Notes: generated by a model from the letters alone, not told the origin. A stretch of 64,000 bases of DNA from Flavobacteriales bacterium UBA1986 (GCA_002336245.1 DDDG01000004.1:31235-95234); one strand, 5' to 3'. Counted from the first letter of the stretch, positions 1 to 8,608 are shown. Numbers and translations are program-made.

Positions 1-146
1 TCGCCCAATTGAAAGAAGATGGTATTGACCGACTCTGAAGCTACTGCTTCTTCCTTGTAGGCATCCGCGCCTAACAGCTTTCGAAAAACCTCTTTGGCTT
101 TTGCCGCATCTTTCACCGCGATGCCCAAGTGTTCAATTTTAATCAT
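1..146 (-). CDS. mce: Methylmalonyl-CoA epimerase, 5' fragment (runs off the left edge)
   Basis: The reverse strand reads from an ATG at 146 into MIKIEHLGIAVKDAAKA, the opening strand of the vicinal-oxygen-chelate (glyoxalase) fold with an early metal-ligand histidine (IEHLGIAV), followed by the helix leading into FRKLLGADAYKEE. This opening is typical of methylmalonyl-CoA epimerase, which interconverts (R)- and (S)-methylmalonyl-CoA in propionate metabolism. Only 48 codons are inside the window, so the remaining metal ligands cannot be checked. Another small glyoxalase-family protein remains possible. The gene lies 27 bp downstream of, and on the same strand as, the FAD oxidoreductase gene. 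Confidence 0.75.
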   Translation of the reverse strand, partial: MIKIEHLGIAVKDAAKAKEVFRKLLGADAYKEEAVASESVNTIFFQLG

Positions 147-173
147 AGGGGTGCTTTAGACAAATATGCACAT

Positions 174-1232
174 CTAATCGGCTTTCTTCTTCAAGTATCG
201 CTCGACTCGATCTAAAGCCATTTCAGGAGGAATTTCTTTTTCTCCTTGAAGCGACTTTAGAAGTAGATTAGAGAGGTGAGGAGCCAATAGGCAAGCTTTG
301 CTTCCCATGCCATTCAAAACCGAAAGCTTTGGGTATTTGTGGTGGCTTCCAACAAATGGTCTCCGATCGTAACTCGCCGGACGAATGCCTGCTAGGTGCT
401 CGAGAGGAACAATTTTGTCGGCGTAAAAGCTTTTGGCAGATTCGAGCAAGGCCTTCGCCGCCCCTTCATCTGGGAGAGCTTCAGTTGCTTTATTGTCGTA
501 GGTAGCACCCAGCCAATACAAGCCATCTTCGGAGGGCGCAATGAAGTCTTTCTTATTTACGGCGGCCTTTAGGTCATGACCCAAGCGCAGTTTTAGCAAG
601 TCGCCCTTGGCTGGATGAAAGGGCAAATGAGAAAAAAACGGATTTTTCCGGACGCCCAAACCTTCGCAGAAAATTATGTGCTTTGCTTGAATACTAAGGC
701 CTTTGGTTTTAAAATTTCCATTTTCGGCATCCAATGCTTCGTAATTAAATGCTTCTTGGAAGTAGTGTCCTTCGGTCAAGGAGGTGATGGATTTTGCGAT
801 GAAGTTTGCCACATTGAGCTTCGCACAGGAACGCAATTTACCCAAGCCAAATGGCGCCTCAATGGCATCCATTCGGGCAGAGAAATCGAGGACCTCTTTG
901 TAAGGAGGCTCCTCCATTCGCGCTCTCCAACGGTTGTGTTCTTCAGTGCTTTCCAATACTCTATACAGAATGAGTTCCTGAATAAAAGGCTCATCCGTTT
1001 CTATGTTTTTATAGAATGAGAGGGCTTCATCGAAGACTTCTTTTCCAGCCCAAGCGAACTTGCTGTCGCGGAAGGCCATAGGGTGAAACAAGCCAACAGC
1101 CACTGAAGAGGATTGGTTTTCTTCGGGTAAGTCGAAAATAGCACATGTCAGGCCTTCTTGTTTAGCTCGAAGGTGAAGGTTGGCCCCGGTAATTCCGTGC
1201 CCTACAATTAGAAGATCAAGCTCCAGTTCCAT
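174..1232 (-). CDS. FAD-dependent oxidoreductase, DAO family
   Basis: 352 residues. The N-terminus LDLLIVGHGITGANLHLRA is a Rossmann FAD-binding strand-turn-helix (GxGxxG at about residues 11-16), followed by an acidic residue ending strand 2 (AIFD). The C-terminal part has the pattern of D-amino-acid-oxidase/glycine-oxidase-like proteins: LAGIRPASYDRRPFVG and then NGMGSKACLLAPHLS, where FAD contacts are expected. The substrate is not evident; members oxidise amines or imino acids, and some belong to tRNA-modifying or thiamine enzymes. The start overlaps the end of the upstream serine hydrolase gene by 17 bp on the same strand, so the two are probably co-transcribed. No signal peptide, so it should be cytoplasmic. 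Confidence 0.75.
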   Translation of the reverse strand: MELELDLLIVGHGITGANLHLRAKQEGLTCAIFDLPEENQSSSVAVGLFHPMAFRDSKFAWAGKEVFDEALSFYKNIETDEPFIQELILYRVLESTEEHNRWRARMEEPPYKEVLDFSARMDAIEAPFGLGKLRSCAKLNVANFIAKSITSLTEGHYFQEAFNYEALDAENGNFKTKGLSIQAKHIIFCEGLGVRKNPFFSHLPFHPAKGDLLKLRLGHDLKAAVNKKDFIAPSEDGLYWLGATYDNKATEALPDEGAAKALLESAKSFYADKIVPLEHLAGIRPASYDRRPFVGSHHKYPKLSVLNGMGSKACLLAPHLSNLLLKSLQGEKEIPPEMALDRVERYLKKKAD

Positions 1233-2376
1233 GGATTCGGAGTGCTGATTTTATGTATTCGAACAGATCTAAAGGATGTCCGTCTTGGCGTTTTGATGAG
1301 CGTTTCCAACCCAAACGAACCACGATGAGGTCTTTGGAAGGAATGCCAACAGCATACTGTCCGTTGATTCCTCTTGAGTAGAAAAAGGGAACCTCATCAA
1401 ATTCACCCATCCACCATTGGTAACCGTAGCGTCGGTTTGGACTGCCATCTAATTCTAGTGTTGGAGCAGGCAACAGAGACTCATAGGTAAAAGTGGAATC
1501 GATCAATTGTTCGTCATTCCATCTTCCTCCGTTCATCATCACACGAATCAAACGGGCTAAATCGCGCGCATTACTGTTGAAACAACAGCTTGCTTTAGCC
1601 ATTCCACCAGGCCGGTCGTAGGTCCAATATGCATCTCGGGAAGCCCCGATTTTCGACCAGATTTTTTCTTCGAAATAGGCGTTCAAGCTTTTGCCGGTGG
1701 CTTTTTCAAGAACCAAGGCGAGAATTTGGGTGTCGCCGCCCTTGTACTCAAAGTATTTCCCTGACTCTTCTTCAACCGAGTGCGAAAGAACCAAACTGCG
1801 AAGGTCCTCGCCATAATTGAGTTTTGCAACAAAGCCGAAAGGGTTGAGGTATCCTTCGGAGTATGACATTCCCGAACTCATGGTGATGAGGTGTCGAAGG
1901 GTCAAGTTCATATTTGCTTCCGTTTTAAATTCATCAAGATAGTCGCCCACGTAATTATCCAAGCTTCCAATTTCTCCCGATAGAATGGCTGCGCCGATGG
2001 CCATGGAAGTGTAACTTTTGGTCATACTGAAGGTGTTCGACCAACTGGTATCACTGAATTCTCCCCAGTACTTTTCAAGGAGAATTGAATCCTGAAAAAG
2101 CACCAAAAAGGCGCCGCTCTGATATTGCTCGTGTTGAGCATTTTCCTCCGCAGTCAAATCAATTTTATTGTAGATTGAGGAGAGGGGCCAAGCTTTTGGT
2201 GAAGCTGTTTTTACGAGCTCTCCAGGAAAGTCTTTGTATTCAAAAAGAGAGGGTCCAAGTTGTCCTTTGCCTATGGTAAGTCGAAGTGTTTTGTACACAT
2301 GATTGTTTCCCGTCATGTGAATGAGAAGAGGAATAAGTCCGAGGACAAGAAGAAGGAAGCTTAATTTGCGTTTCAA
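1216..2376 (-). CDS. Serine hydrolase of the beta-lactamase class C family
   Basis: 386 residues. One N-terminal hydrophobic segment (about residues 4-21) should act as a signal anchor or signal peptide. The catalytic SxxK tetrad is visible as SMTK at about 117-120, followed by a SYSE segment near 171 where the second-motif tyrosine is expected, and by a C-terminal YSRGINGQYAVGIPSKDLIVVRLGW block typical of the family (PF00144). Such proteins are penicillin-binding-like esterases or peptidases, not necessarily resistance enzymes. The start codon is TTG: no ATG occurs until residue 21, inside the hydrophobic segment. The natural substrate cannot be told from sequence. Confidence 0.8.
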   Translation of the reverse strand: MKRKLSFLLLVLGLIPLLIHMTGNNHVYKTLRLTIGKGQLGPSLFEYKDFPGELVKTASPKAWPLSSIYNKIDLTAEENAQHEQYQSGAFLVLFQDSILLEKYWGEFSDTSWSNTFSMTKSYTSMAIGAAILSGEIGSLDNYVGDYLDEFKTEANMNLTLRHLITMSSGMSYSEGYLNPFGFVAKLNYGEDLRSLVLSHSVEEESGKYFEYKGGDTQILALVLEKATGKSLNAYFEEKIWSKIGASRDAYWTYDRPGGMAKASCCFNSNARDLARLIRVMMNGGRWNDEQLIDSTFTYESLLPAPTLELDGSPNRRYGYQWWMGEFDEVPFFYSRGINGQYAVGIPSKDLIVVRLGWKRSSKRQDGHPLDLFEYIKSALRIHGTGA

Positions 2377-2525
2377 AACAATTGGACTGAAGTACCGAAT
2401 GTAGTTTTATTCCAAATTACCTAACGGCAAGTGAAGCCGGAGTAAGTGACAGATGTCATATATATTAGGCTTTAAAAAGATTTTTTTCGTGGCGCAAAAA
2501 TGATTTCTAGAGAAACAGACAAAAA

Positions 2526-2930
2526 ATGCATCACATCAACATTCCGAAGGATAAGAGAAGAAGTATGGCCGACCTTCATTTCGACCATGTTCAGTGGACA
2601 AATTCCCTTCGTTTTTACAAAGAGGAAGTCGGGATTTTTAGAAATCGTTTGGAAGAGGTTGTGTCCAAAAACACAAATTCGGAATTTGCTGCCAAGGCGG
2701 AGCATTTTCAAAACAGCTTTATTCTTCAGAACGAACAAATAGACACCTTGAGTCACGACATTAAAATTCATGAAAATGGAATGAGTGCCTTTGCCAAAGA
2801 GCAACCCATTGCTGCCGAGCACGGAACCTTTGCCAATCATGAAGGTTTGGAAGAAAGAATGGAAAGCTTCGTAAAACTCTATCAAGAATTGAAAGCAGAC
2901 TTCAATCGCTTTCTAAGTGAGTGGATGTAA
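2526..2930 (+). CDS. Small alpha-helical, probably coiled-coil protein of unknown function
   Basis: 134 residues, highly charged, without signal peptide or membrane segment. Stretches such as LRFYKEEVGIFRNRLEEVV and LEERMESFVKLYQELKADF suggest amphipathic helices. I do not recognise a named family. Its stop codon directly abuts the ATG of the next gene, an LDH/MDH-family dehydrogenase, so the two are almost certainly translated from one message. An alternative start at Met14 (2565), preceded by a purine-rich stretch, is possible. The coupling to the dehydrogenase and the universal stress genes further downstream would fit a stress or redox role, but this is only inference from position. Confidence 0.6.
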   Translation: MHHINIPKDKRRSMADLHFDHVQWTNSLRFYKEEVGIFRNRLEEVVSKNTNSEFAAKAEHFQNSFILQNEQIDTLSHDIKIHENGMSAFAKEQPIAAEHGTFANHEGLEERMESFVKLYQELKADFNRFLSEWM

Positions 2931-3878
2931 ATGGCTGAGGGCAACTTAAAAATCACCCTTGTCGGACTTGGCAATGCAGGCCGAGCTGTCGTAGGAATGC
3001 TTCTAGCAACTAGGGGTAGGTTCGACATCAATATTCAAGATCCATCCGAGGCTATAGAAGGAACCATTTTGGATCTTAAACATGCCGCTGGAACAAACGG
3101 CAGGAACAGGATTTTTTGGAACGATCGGGAACAGTTTGAATCCTCGGATTTTGTTGTTCACACCGCCGGCGGTCAGATTCACGATGGGGGCGATCGAATG
3201 GCCGTGTCGGGGGCGAGCATTGAAATGGCTAGAAAGGTCTTCGAAGGAGTACAATTTCGCTCCGAGCCCTATATTTTAGTGGTGGCAAACCCCATCGACG
3301 TAGTTGCCTATTTTGTCCAGAAGTTCACCGGGATATCTCCTGAGAAGATCATAGGAATTGGAACCGCGGCTGACACGGCTCGACTTCAATATAGCATTTC
3401 AGAATTTTTAGGATTGGAAATGGATCAAGTGTCAATGATGGCTTTGGGAGAGCATGGGATGCACCTTGTTCCGATTTGGTCACACACAACTGCTGGCGGA
3501 AAGAACATTGAGGATTTGATTGATGAAGCGAAGCGGTCGGAACTCAAAGAACAAACGATTCACTCCCCACAGAAGATTAGAACCGCAACATCAGCCTCTG
3601 TATTTCCCACAAGCCTTCTTTGCATTCGAATCATTCGTCTCCTCGACATGAAAGAGGAAGGGGTATTGCCCCTGAGCACAAGTCTAAATTCCGAGAACCA
3701 AATGCTGTTTGAAACAGAGGCAATTTATATGAGTGTTCCGGTAAAAATTAGTGGAGGCAGCCTTGAGCAAGTCAAGGGTTTTAAGTATTCGGCAGACGAA
3801 ATTGCTGGTTTAAAAAACTCTGCCGATATCATTCGACACAGCATTCAACTCTATAGTAGGTATTATAAGGCTGATTAA
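2931..3878 (+). CDS. Lactate/malate dehydrogenase family oxidoreductase with an unusual substrate residue
   Basis: 315 residues. The N-terminal Rossmann motif GLGNAG (about 12-17) with an aspartate ending strand 2 (IQD, residue 37) points to NAD. The family catalytic set is present: Arg89 in the loop GGQIHDGGDR, Asn120 in NPID, Asp148 and Arg151 in AADTAR, and His175 in GEHG. At the substrate-discriminating position of that loop (Gln in lactate, Arg in malate dehydrogenases) my alignment puts Ile83. It may therefore use a different 2-hydroxy acid, or be a divergent malate enzyme. The gene begins immediately after the stop of the preceding small helical gene, implying translational coupling. 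Confidence 0.8.
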   Translation: MAEGNLKITLVGLGNAGRAVVGMLLATRGRFDINIQDPSEAIEGTILDLKHAAGTNGRNRIFWNDREQFESSDFVVHTAGGQIHDGGDRMAVSGASIEMARKVFEGVQFRSEPYILVVANPIDVVAYFVQKFTGISPEKIIGIGTAADTARLQYSISEFLGLEMDQVSMMALGEHGMHLVPIWSHTTAGGKNIEDLIDEAKRSELKEQTIHSPQKIRTATSASVFPTSLLCIRIIRLLDMKEEGVLPLSTSLNSENQMLFETEAIYMSVPVKISGGSLEQVKGFKYSADEIAGLKNSADIIRHSIQLYSRYYKAD

Positions 3879-3891
3879 AGTCATTTTTTGA

Positions 3892-3903
3892 ATTGACGTC
3901 AAT
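3892..3903. promoter_or_regulatory. 12-bp perfect palindrome, possible operator
   Basis: ATTGACGTCAAT reads the same on both strands and lies 66 bp before the universal stress gene, 14 bp after the dehydrogenase stop. Its half-site (ATTGAC) and intergenic position suggest a dimeric regulator site. The spacing does not match a Crp/Fnr box, which needs a longer gap between TTGA and TCAA. A nearby weak hairpin (3926-3944) has no U-run. Role unproven. Confidence 0.3.
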
Positions 3904-3968
3904 CATTCCTTTGCCTTGAGACATTGTGAACTTTTGAGGTTCACGTTAATTTCCAAGGATACCCTGCT

Positions 3969-4844
3969 ATGAAAAAACTACTTGTCCCGATAGACTATTC
4001 GAAAATTTCCAAATGTGCGGCTGAAGTGGCGGCACAAATGGCTAGAGAATCGGGTGGGGAGGTTTTTCTTTTAAACGTAGTAGACTTTCCTATTCACGAC
4101 CCCAATTGGACAAAGGAAGCAAGCCAGGATGTGCCCAAAGGCTTAGCTCTTGGAAAAGTGATTCAGGAGCGCATGGACAAATTCGAGAAGTTCGATTTTC
4201 TTGAAGGTGTGAAAGTGCATGGAATCCTCAGAGAGGAGGATAATGTTTACGAAACAATTGCTGAGGTAGTAAAGGAAATTGAGGCCGACATCATTGTTAT
4301 GGGGACCCACAGCAGGTCAAAAATGAACCGCTTTCTCATAGGCTCAAACACAGATCGTGTCATACGAATTACTGATGTCCCTGTTCTCAGTGTGAAGCGA
4401 CGTCATGAGCATTTCATCGTTAAGAACATAGCATTTGCTTCCAATTTTTACGGAGAATCCTATTCGGTCTTTAAGGCAATTAAGTCTATTGTAGACCTCT
4501 ACAAGGCAAAAATTCATTTCGTTAAAGTGATTACCCCTGGGCATTTTGAAACGACGCTTGAAAGCCGCAAGCTTATGGAAGATTTCGCGAAAAACTTCAA
4601 GCTTACGGACTCCAGCATCAACATCTACAACGACACCAAAGTTGAGTATGGAATAAACCGATTTGCAAAGGAAATTGAGGCAGATGTCATTTCCATGGAA
4701 ACCCATGGAGGAAGCAGCATAGTGCAACTTGTGACTGGAAGTATATTGGGTGATGTTTTGGAAGGAGCCCAATTGCCAGTCTTAACCATTCGAATAGACG
4801 AGCCGGAAGTATCGGCCAAAGGAATATTCCCCGAAATGAGATAA
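3969..4844 (+). CDS. Universal stress protein with two tandem UspA domains
   Basis: 291 residues, about twice a single UspA domain. The first domain opens MKKLLVPIDYSKISKCAAEVA and carries IIVMGTHSRSKMNRFLIGSN, matching the ATP-binding G-2x-G-9x-G(S/T) pattern only loosely. The second has an equivalent METHGGSSIVQLVTGSIL segment. These are cytoplasmic nucleotide-binding proteins raised during starvation, anoxia or respiratory stress; the precise function is generally unknown. A second two-domain family member lies downstream at 5033-5860, suggesting a local duplication. The N-terminus fits the ATG at 3969 exactly. Confidence 0.9.
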   Translation: MKKLLVPIDYSKISKCAAEVAAQMARESGGEVFLLNVVDFPIHDPNWTKEASQDVPKGLALGKVIQERMDKFEKFDFLEGVKVHGILREEDNVYETIAEVVKEIEADIIVMGTHSRSKMNRFLIGSNTDRVIRITDVPVLSVKRRHEHFIVKNIAFASNFYGESYSVFKAIKSIVDLYKAKIHFVKVITPGHFETTLESRKLMEDFAKNFKLTDSSINIYNDTKVEYGINRFAKEIEADVISMETHGGSSIVQLVTGSILGDVLEGAQLPVLTIRIDEPEVSAKGIFPEMR

Positions 4845-4916
4845 GCGATAGTTATGAAACCCAAATTGATTTTAAAGTATTTTCTGTTTATTTAGGCCTT
4901 TGTAGGCCCAATTCAA

Positions 4917-5024
4917 ATGGCAGTTAATAGTGTTGATTCTCTTGGAATGTGGCACTTATTGTGGTTTGTTGTTTCTTTGGTGATGATTGGATACGCTAGC
5001 TCCATTTCAGTCAATAAGAACTAA
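4917..5024 (+). CDS. Possible 35-residue single-pass membrane protein between the stress genes
   Basis: An ATG at 4917 opens a 35-codon frame whose middle, HLLWFVVSLVMIGYASSISV, is a convincing transmembrane helix with a short polar tail. In the same frame, 63 bp upstream, another ATG (4854) starts MKPKLILKYFLFI and then meets TAG at 4893, so the frame could be a 56-residue two-helix protein carrying one nonsense codon. It ends 8 bp before the second universal stress gene. The length is too short for a family call, and chance cannot be excluded. Confidence 0.35.
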   Translation: MAVNSVDSLGMWHLLWFVVSLVMIGYASSISVNKN

Positions 5025-5032
5025 TTAATAAA

Positions 5033-5860
5033 ATGGGCTTGAAAAGAATCATACTCCCCACAGACTTTTCCAAGAATGCGCGCAATGCGATTAAGTACGC
5101 CATCGATGTTTTTAAAGATCAGGAAGCGGAATACTTTCTACTGAATATTTACAGAGAGCCGCACGCAACTTCTTCTTCATTAGTGTCTATTGTAGACATA
5201 CTTCAAAAGAGCAGCGAAGAATCCTTGGTTCGAGAGGAAAAGAAAATTCGCGACTTGTTTCCAAGTATGAACTTGAACATGGAAACTGTTTCAGCATACG
5301 GTGATACTACCCTTCAGATCAATAAATTGGCTCAAGAAAAAGAAGTCGATTACATCATCATGGGTACAAAAGGTGCCTCAGGATTAAAGGAGGTCATCCT
5401 CGGCAGTGTCACCGCAGACGTAATTCAAGGAGTTAAAGTACCGCTCATAGCCGTGCCGGATAGATGTGCTTTCACTGGATTTGAGCGCATTGGCTTCGCC
5501 GCCGATCTTAAGGAAATTCGATCGAAAGAAAATTTAAACCCAATGCTCGATTTGGCTGAAGCATTTGGAAGCACCATTGAGATTATTACTGTTCAGCGTG
5601 AAGTTGAACAGCCTTCAGAAGAAGAAGCAATGGTTGGTTATGACATTCACGAGATGCTTCGAGGAATTCAGCACAAATTTGTTCGAAGAGAGAGCAATGA
5701 GGTCATCAAAGGAATTGAAGGTTACATGAGCGAGACCAATCCTGATCTTATGGTCTTGATACCTCGCAAAACGAGTTTGTGGGATCGCCTCTTCAAAATC
5801 TCAGTTACCAAAAAGGTTGCTCTTCACGCCGACACTCCACTGCTGATACTTCAGGACTAA
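5033..5860 (+). CDS. Universal stress protein, two-domain
   Basis: 275 residues. The N-terminal UspA domain is the better conserved one: it opens GLKRIILPTDFSKNARNAIKYA and contains IIMGTKGASGLKEVILGSVTADVI, a good match to the ATP-binding glycine-rich motif. The C-terminal half is diverged but retains the fold order, ending LHADTPLLIL. It is the second two-domain universal stress gene within 2 kb and reads in the same direction as the first. The 3' end overlaps the convergent acetyl-CoA synthetase gene by 4 bp. Confidence 0.9.
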   Translation: MGLKRIILPTDFSKNARNAIKYAIDVFKDQEAEYFLLNIYREPHATSSSLVSIVDILQKSSEESLVREEKKIRDLFPSMNLNMETVSAYGDTTLQINKLAQEKEVDYIIMGTKGASGLKEVILGSVTADVIQGVKVPLIAVPDRCAFTGFERIGFAADLKEIRSKENLNPMLDLAEAFGSTIEIITVQREVEQPSEEEAMVGYDIHEMLRGIQHKFVRRESNEVIKGIEGYMSETNPDLMVLIPRKTSLWDRLFKISVTKKVALHADTPLLILQD

Positions 5861-7761
5861 AGGGATCCGGCTTTTATTTCATCAACCACCGACGGATCCA
5901 GTAGGGTAGAAGTATCTCCTAAATTGCTCGGATCCCCTTCCGCAATTTTTCGAAGGATACGACGCATAATTTTTCCACTTCGTGTTTTTGGAAGGCCAGA
6001 AACAAACTGAATTTTATCGGGCTTTGCAATGGGGCCAATGCGTTGAGAGACCATATTGATGAGCTCAGCTCGAAGTGAGTCAGTTGTACTATTATTGGGT
6101 TTCTCGCCATTGTAGAGCATCACAAAAGCATGAATTCCTTGTCCCTTAATGTCGTGAGGGTAACCTACAACGGCCGTTTCGCAAACCTTCGGGTGTTGAT
6201 CGAGGGCATCTTCAATTTCTGCCGTACCGAGGTTGTGGCCAGAAACGATGAGAACATCATCAACCCGCCCAGTGATTCGATAGTTTCCTTCAGCATCTCG
6301 TTTGCAGCCGTCGCCGGTAAAGTATTTTCCTGGAAAAGCGGTGTAATAGGTATCCTTAAAGCGTTGATGATTGCCATATATAGTTCTCGCCATAGAAGGC
6401 CAGGGGAATTTGATGCACAAGCGTCCTTCGGCCTCACCCTGAAGTTCATTTCCCTCTTCGTCAACTACAGAAGGCTGAATGCCAGGAAGGGGTTTGGTGG
6501 CGAAGGTTGGTTTCAAATCGGTGCAATGTGGAATTGGGGAAATCAGAATACCCCCAGTTTCAGTCTGCCACCAAGTATCGACAATGGGGCAATTTTTCTT
6601 GCCAACTTTTTCGTTGTACCAATGCCAAGCCTCCTCGTTGATGGGCTCACCAACGGTGCCTAAAACCTTCAAGGACGATAGGTCGTGCTTCTCAACATAA
6701 TGGTCTCCGCAGCTCTCTAGCGCGCGAATTGCTGTAGGGGCAGTGTAGAATTGACTCACCTTGTGTTTATCGACAACCTCCCAGAAGCGGTCGGAGTCGG
6801 GCCATGTAGGCACGCCTTCGAACATCACACTAGTCGCCCCGCTGAGCAAGGGGCCGTAAACAATGTAAGAGTGACCAGTAACCCAGCCAATGTCGGCGGT
6901 GCACCAGTAAACGTCTTCCTCCTCCACTTGAAATACGTTTTGGAAGGTGTAGGCCGTGTAAACCATGTAGCCAGCGGTGCTGTGCACAATGCCTTTTGGC
7001 TTTCCCGTTGAGCCGGAAGTATACAGAATGAACAGCGGATCTTCACTATCCATTTCTTCCGCAGCACAATCTATTGCCTGCCCCGCCAATACGTCGTGGA
7101 GCCAGAAGTCTCTGCCAGGAGTCATGGAGGCGCCGTCTGATGTTCGCTCCAAAACCAGAACGTTCTCCACAGAGACACAGCCTTTAAGGGCTTCGTCTAC
7201 GATGCTCTTTAGGTCGAGGGTTTTTGCCCCACGGTAACTGCCGTCGGCGGTAATCACCATTTTACACTGAGCATCTTCAATACGGTCGGCCAATGACTTT
7301 GCCGAGAAGCCAGCGAATACTACCGAATGAGGGGCGCCGATGCGAGCACAAGCCAAAACGGCAATGGCCAGCTCTGGAACCATGGGCATGTACAAACAAA
7401 CATTGTCGCCCTTCTTTATTCCTTTCGATTTAAGGGCATTTGCCATACGACAAACCTCTCCACGGAGCTGATGATAGGTGAAGCTGCGCGAGGCTTCTGT
7501 GGGGTCGTTAGGCTCCCAAATCAGGGCTGTTTTGTTGCCGCGCTTCTCAATGTGTCGATCGAGGCAATTTTCAGTGATGTTGAGTTTTCCATTTAGAAAC
7601 CATTTGATTTCGGGTTTGCTCAAGTCGTACTCAAGAACTTGGTCCCAAGGTTTTTTCCAACTGAAACTTGAGGCTATTTCGGCCCAAAAGTCCTCCGGAG
7701 ACTCAACACTTTTTTGATACGTTTTTTCGTAGTCCTCTTTACTTCTAATTCGAAAGTCCAT
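5857..7761 (-). CDS. acs: Acetyl-coenzyme A synthetase (AMP-forming)
   Basis: 634 residues, near the normal length of about 650. It activates acetate with ATP and CoA via acetyl-AMP in the cytoplasm. Visible signatures: the P-loop-like YTSGSTGKPKG (about 247-257), the WWQTETGG motif of the acyl-binding pocket, YFTGDGCKRDAEGNYRITGR with the hinge aspartate region, and near the C-terminus PKTRSGKIMRRILRK, whose lysine at about 597 is the catalytic residue controlled by reversible acetylation in known Acs enzymes. The N-terminal part (PEDFWAEIASSFSWKKPWDQV) is the standard ACAS_N opening. It converges with the universal stress gene with a 4-bp overlap. Confidence 0.97.
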   Translation of the reverse strand: MDFRIRSKEDYEKTYQKSVESPEDFWAEIASSFSWKKPWDQVLEYDLSKPEIKWFLNGKLNITENCLDRHIEKRGNKTALIWEPNDPTEASRSFTYHQLRGEVCRMANALKSKGIKKGDNVCLYMPMVPELAIAVLACARIGAPHSVVFAGFSAKSLADRIEDAQCKMVITADGSYRGAKTLDLKSIVDEALKGCVSVENVLVLERTSDGASMTPGRDFWLHDVLAGQAIDCAAEEMDSEDPLFILYTSGSTGKPKGIVHSTAGYMVYTAYTFQNVFQVEEEDVYWCTADIGWVTGHSYIVYGPLLSGATSVMFEGVPTWPDSDRFWEVVDKHKVSQFYTAPTAIRALESCGDHYVEKHDLSSLKVLGTVGEPINEEAWHWYNEKVGKKNCPIVDTWWQTETGGILISPIPHCTDLKPTFATKPLPGIQPSVVDEEGNELQGEAEGRLCIKFPWPSMARTIYGNHQRFKDTYYTAFPGKYFTGDGCKRDAEGNYRITGRVDDVLIVSGHNLGTAEIEDALDQHPKVCETAVVGYPHDIKGQGIHAFVMLYNGEKPNNSTTDSLRAELINMVSQRIGPIAKPDKIQFVSGLPKTRSGKIMRRILRKIAEGDPSNLGDTSTLLDPSVVDEIKAGSL

Positions 7762-7808
7762 AGCTCAGTACTTGTACAGAGCAAGTATAACGAAAGCGCA
7801 AGGAATTT

Positions 7809-8519
7809 TTAGAAGAGAGATAGGCACATGCCAATGGAGAGCGGGTAAAGTTCAGTCCCCTGCCCTTCGTGAAAGAGTGGCGTAAACTGGTAGGCGCCAT
7901 AAATCGAGAACTTACCATAACCAACCCGAAAGGTTGCTGTTCCTCGAACTCGTGCCGTATTCGGGAATCGTGTTGAGGTAAAACGATAAGCTTGGTCGTC
8001 GACTAAAAGCTGACGGGCATTGATTTTAAAGCCAACTTTCGCGCCGATGGAAATTTTCCAAGGATGCCCTCTTTCGTCGGGCTTACTTCTATAGCGAAGC
8101 TCTGCTGGAATTTCAAGATAGTTTAGGTTGAAAGCCGATCGTTTGTAGGTACTGTCGAAAGGAATAACATTGAAGAGGTGGAAGTTCGTTTCATTGGAAT
8201 CAACCCACTCAACCTGTGCATTGCTGTAAATCCGCATATGACTGATGCCAAGACCAATTCCAACACTCATGGGGCTTCTGGGTAAAAAGTGATCGTACAT
8301 CAGGGCTATATCGTAGCCATGAGAAAAGAATTTCTGATCAAACAAGCCCTTAGATCCGAGCAGAAAACTCGAGTTCAAATTGATCATCATCATATCCAAG
8401 CGTTCGCGGTCGTCTTCTTGAGAAAAAACCTCGGATGTTGGAAGAGCAGAAAGAAATAGAGCCAGTGCGGAGAGGGTAAGAACTTTCCAATGAAGCTTGC
8501 GTAAAATAAGTTTTGCCAT
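7809..8519 (-). CDS. Outer-membrane beta-barrel protein (PorT-like fold)
   Basis: About 236 residues from the ATG at 8519, which puts a lysine-rich start and hydrophobic core (VLTLSALALFLSALPTSEVFSQ) at the N-terminus as a signal peptide. The mature part alternates polar and hydrophobic residues and contains the LNYLEIPAELRYR strand characteristic of the Bacteroidota beta-barrel families PF13568/PF13505, with a terminal strand ending in phenylalanine (SIGMCLSLF) as in Bam substrates. A specific function such as PorT cannot be assigned. A TATTTTTG box 10 bp upstream supports the chosen start. Confidence 0.7.
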   Translation of the reverse strand: MAKLILRKLHWKVLTLSALALFLSALPTSEVFSQEDDRERLDMMMINLNSSFLLGSKGLFDQKFFSHGYDIALMYDHFLPRSPMSVGIGLGISHMRIYSNAQVEWVDSNETNFHLFNVIPFDSTYKRSAFNLNYLEIPAELRYRSKPDERGHPWKISIGAKVGFKINARQLLVDDQAYRFTSTRFPNTARVRGTATFRVGYGKFSIYGAYQFTPLFHEGQGTELYPLSIGMCLSLF

Positions 8520-8528
8520 GAGCGAGCG

Positions 8529-8536
8529 CAAAAATA
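8529..8536 (-). promoter_or_regulatory. -7 promoter element TATTTTTG of the outer-membrane barrel gene
   Basis: Reverse-strand TATTTTTG matches the Bacteroidota -7 consensus TAnnTTTG and ends 9 bp before the ATG at 8519. Transcription would begin almost at the start codon, giving a very short leader. No TTG was found at the ideal -33 distance. Confidence 0.5.
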
Positions 8537-8608
8537 GCCGAATTTTAATGCCTTAAAGGCAACCAGATTAAGTTCGGGACGTCTTTAACGTAGAAACCGC
8601 TCCATATT

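Noticed and set aside
1216..2376. Acquired beta-lactamase resistance gene
   Set aside because: The SxxK motif is family-wide, the protein has a signal-anchor and no clear class C motif set beyond it, and no mobile element is nearby.
3892..3903. Crp/Fnr binding site
   Set aside because: Crp/Fnr boxes need about four to six bases between TTGA and TCAA; here only two separate them.
6130..6663. 177-codon plus-strand frame inside acs
   Set aside because: Antisense to the conserved acetyl-CoA synthetase core, with no domain pattern of its own.
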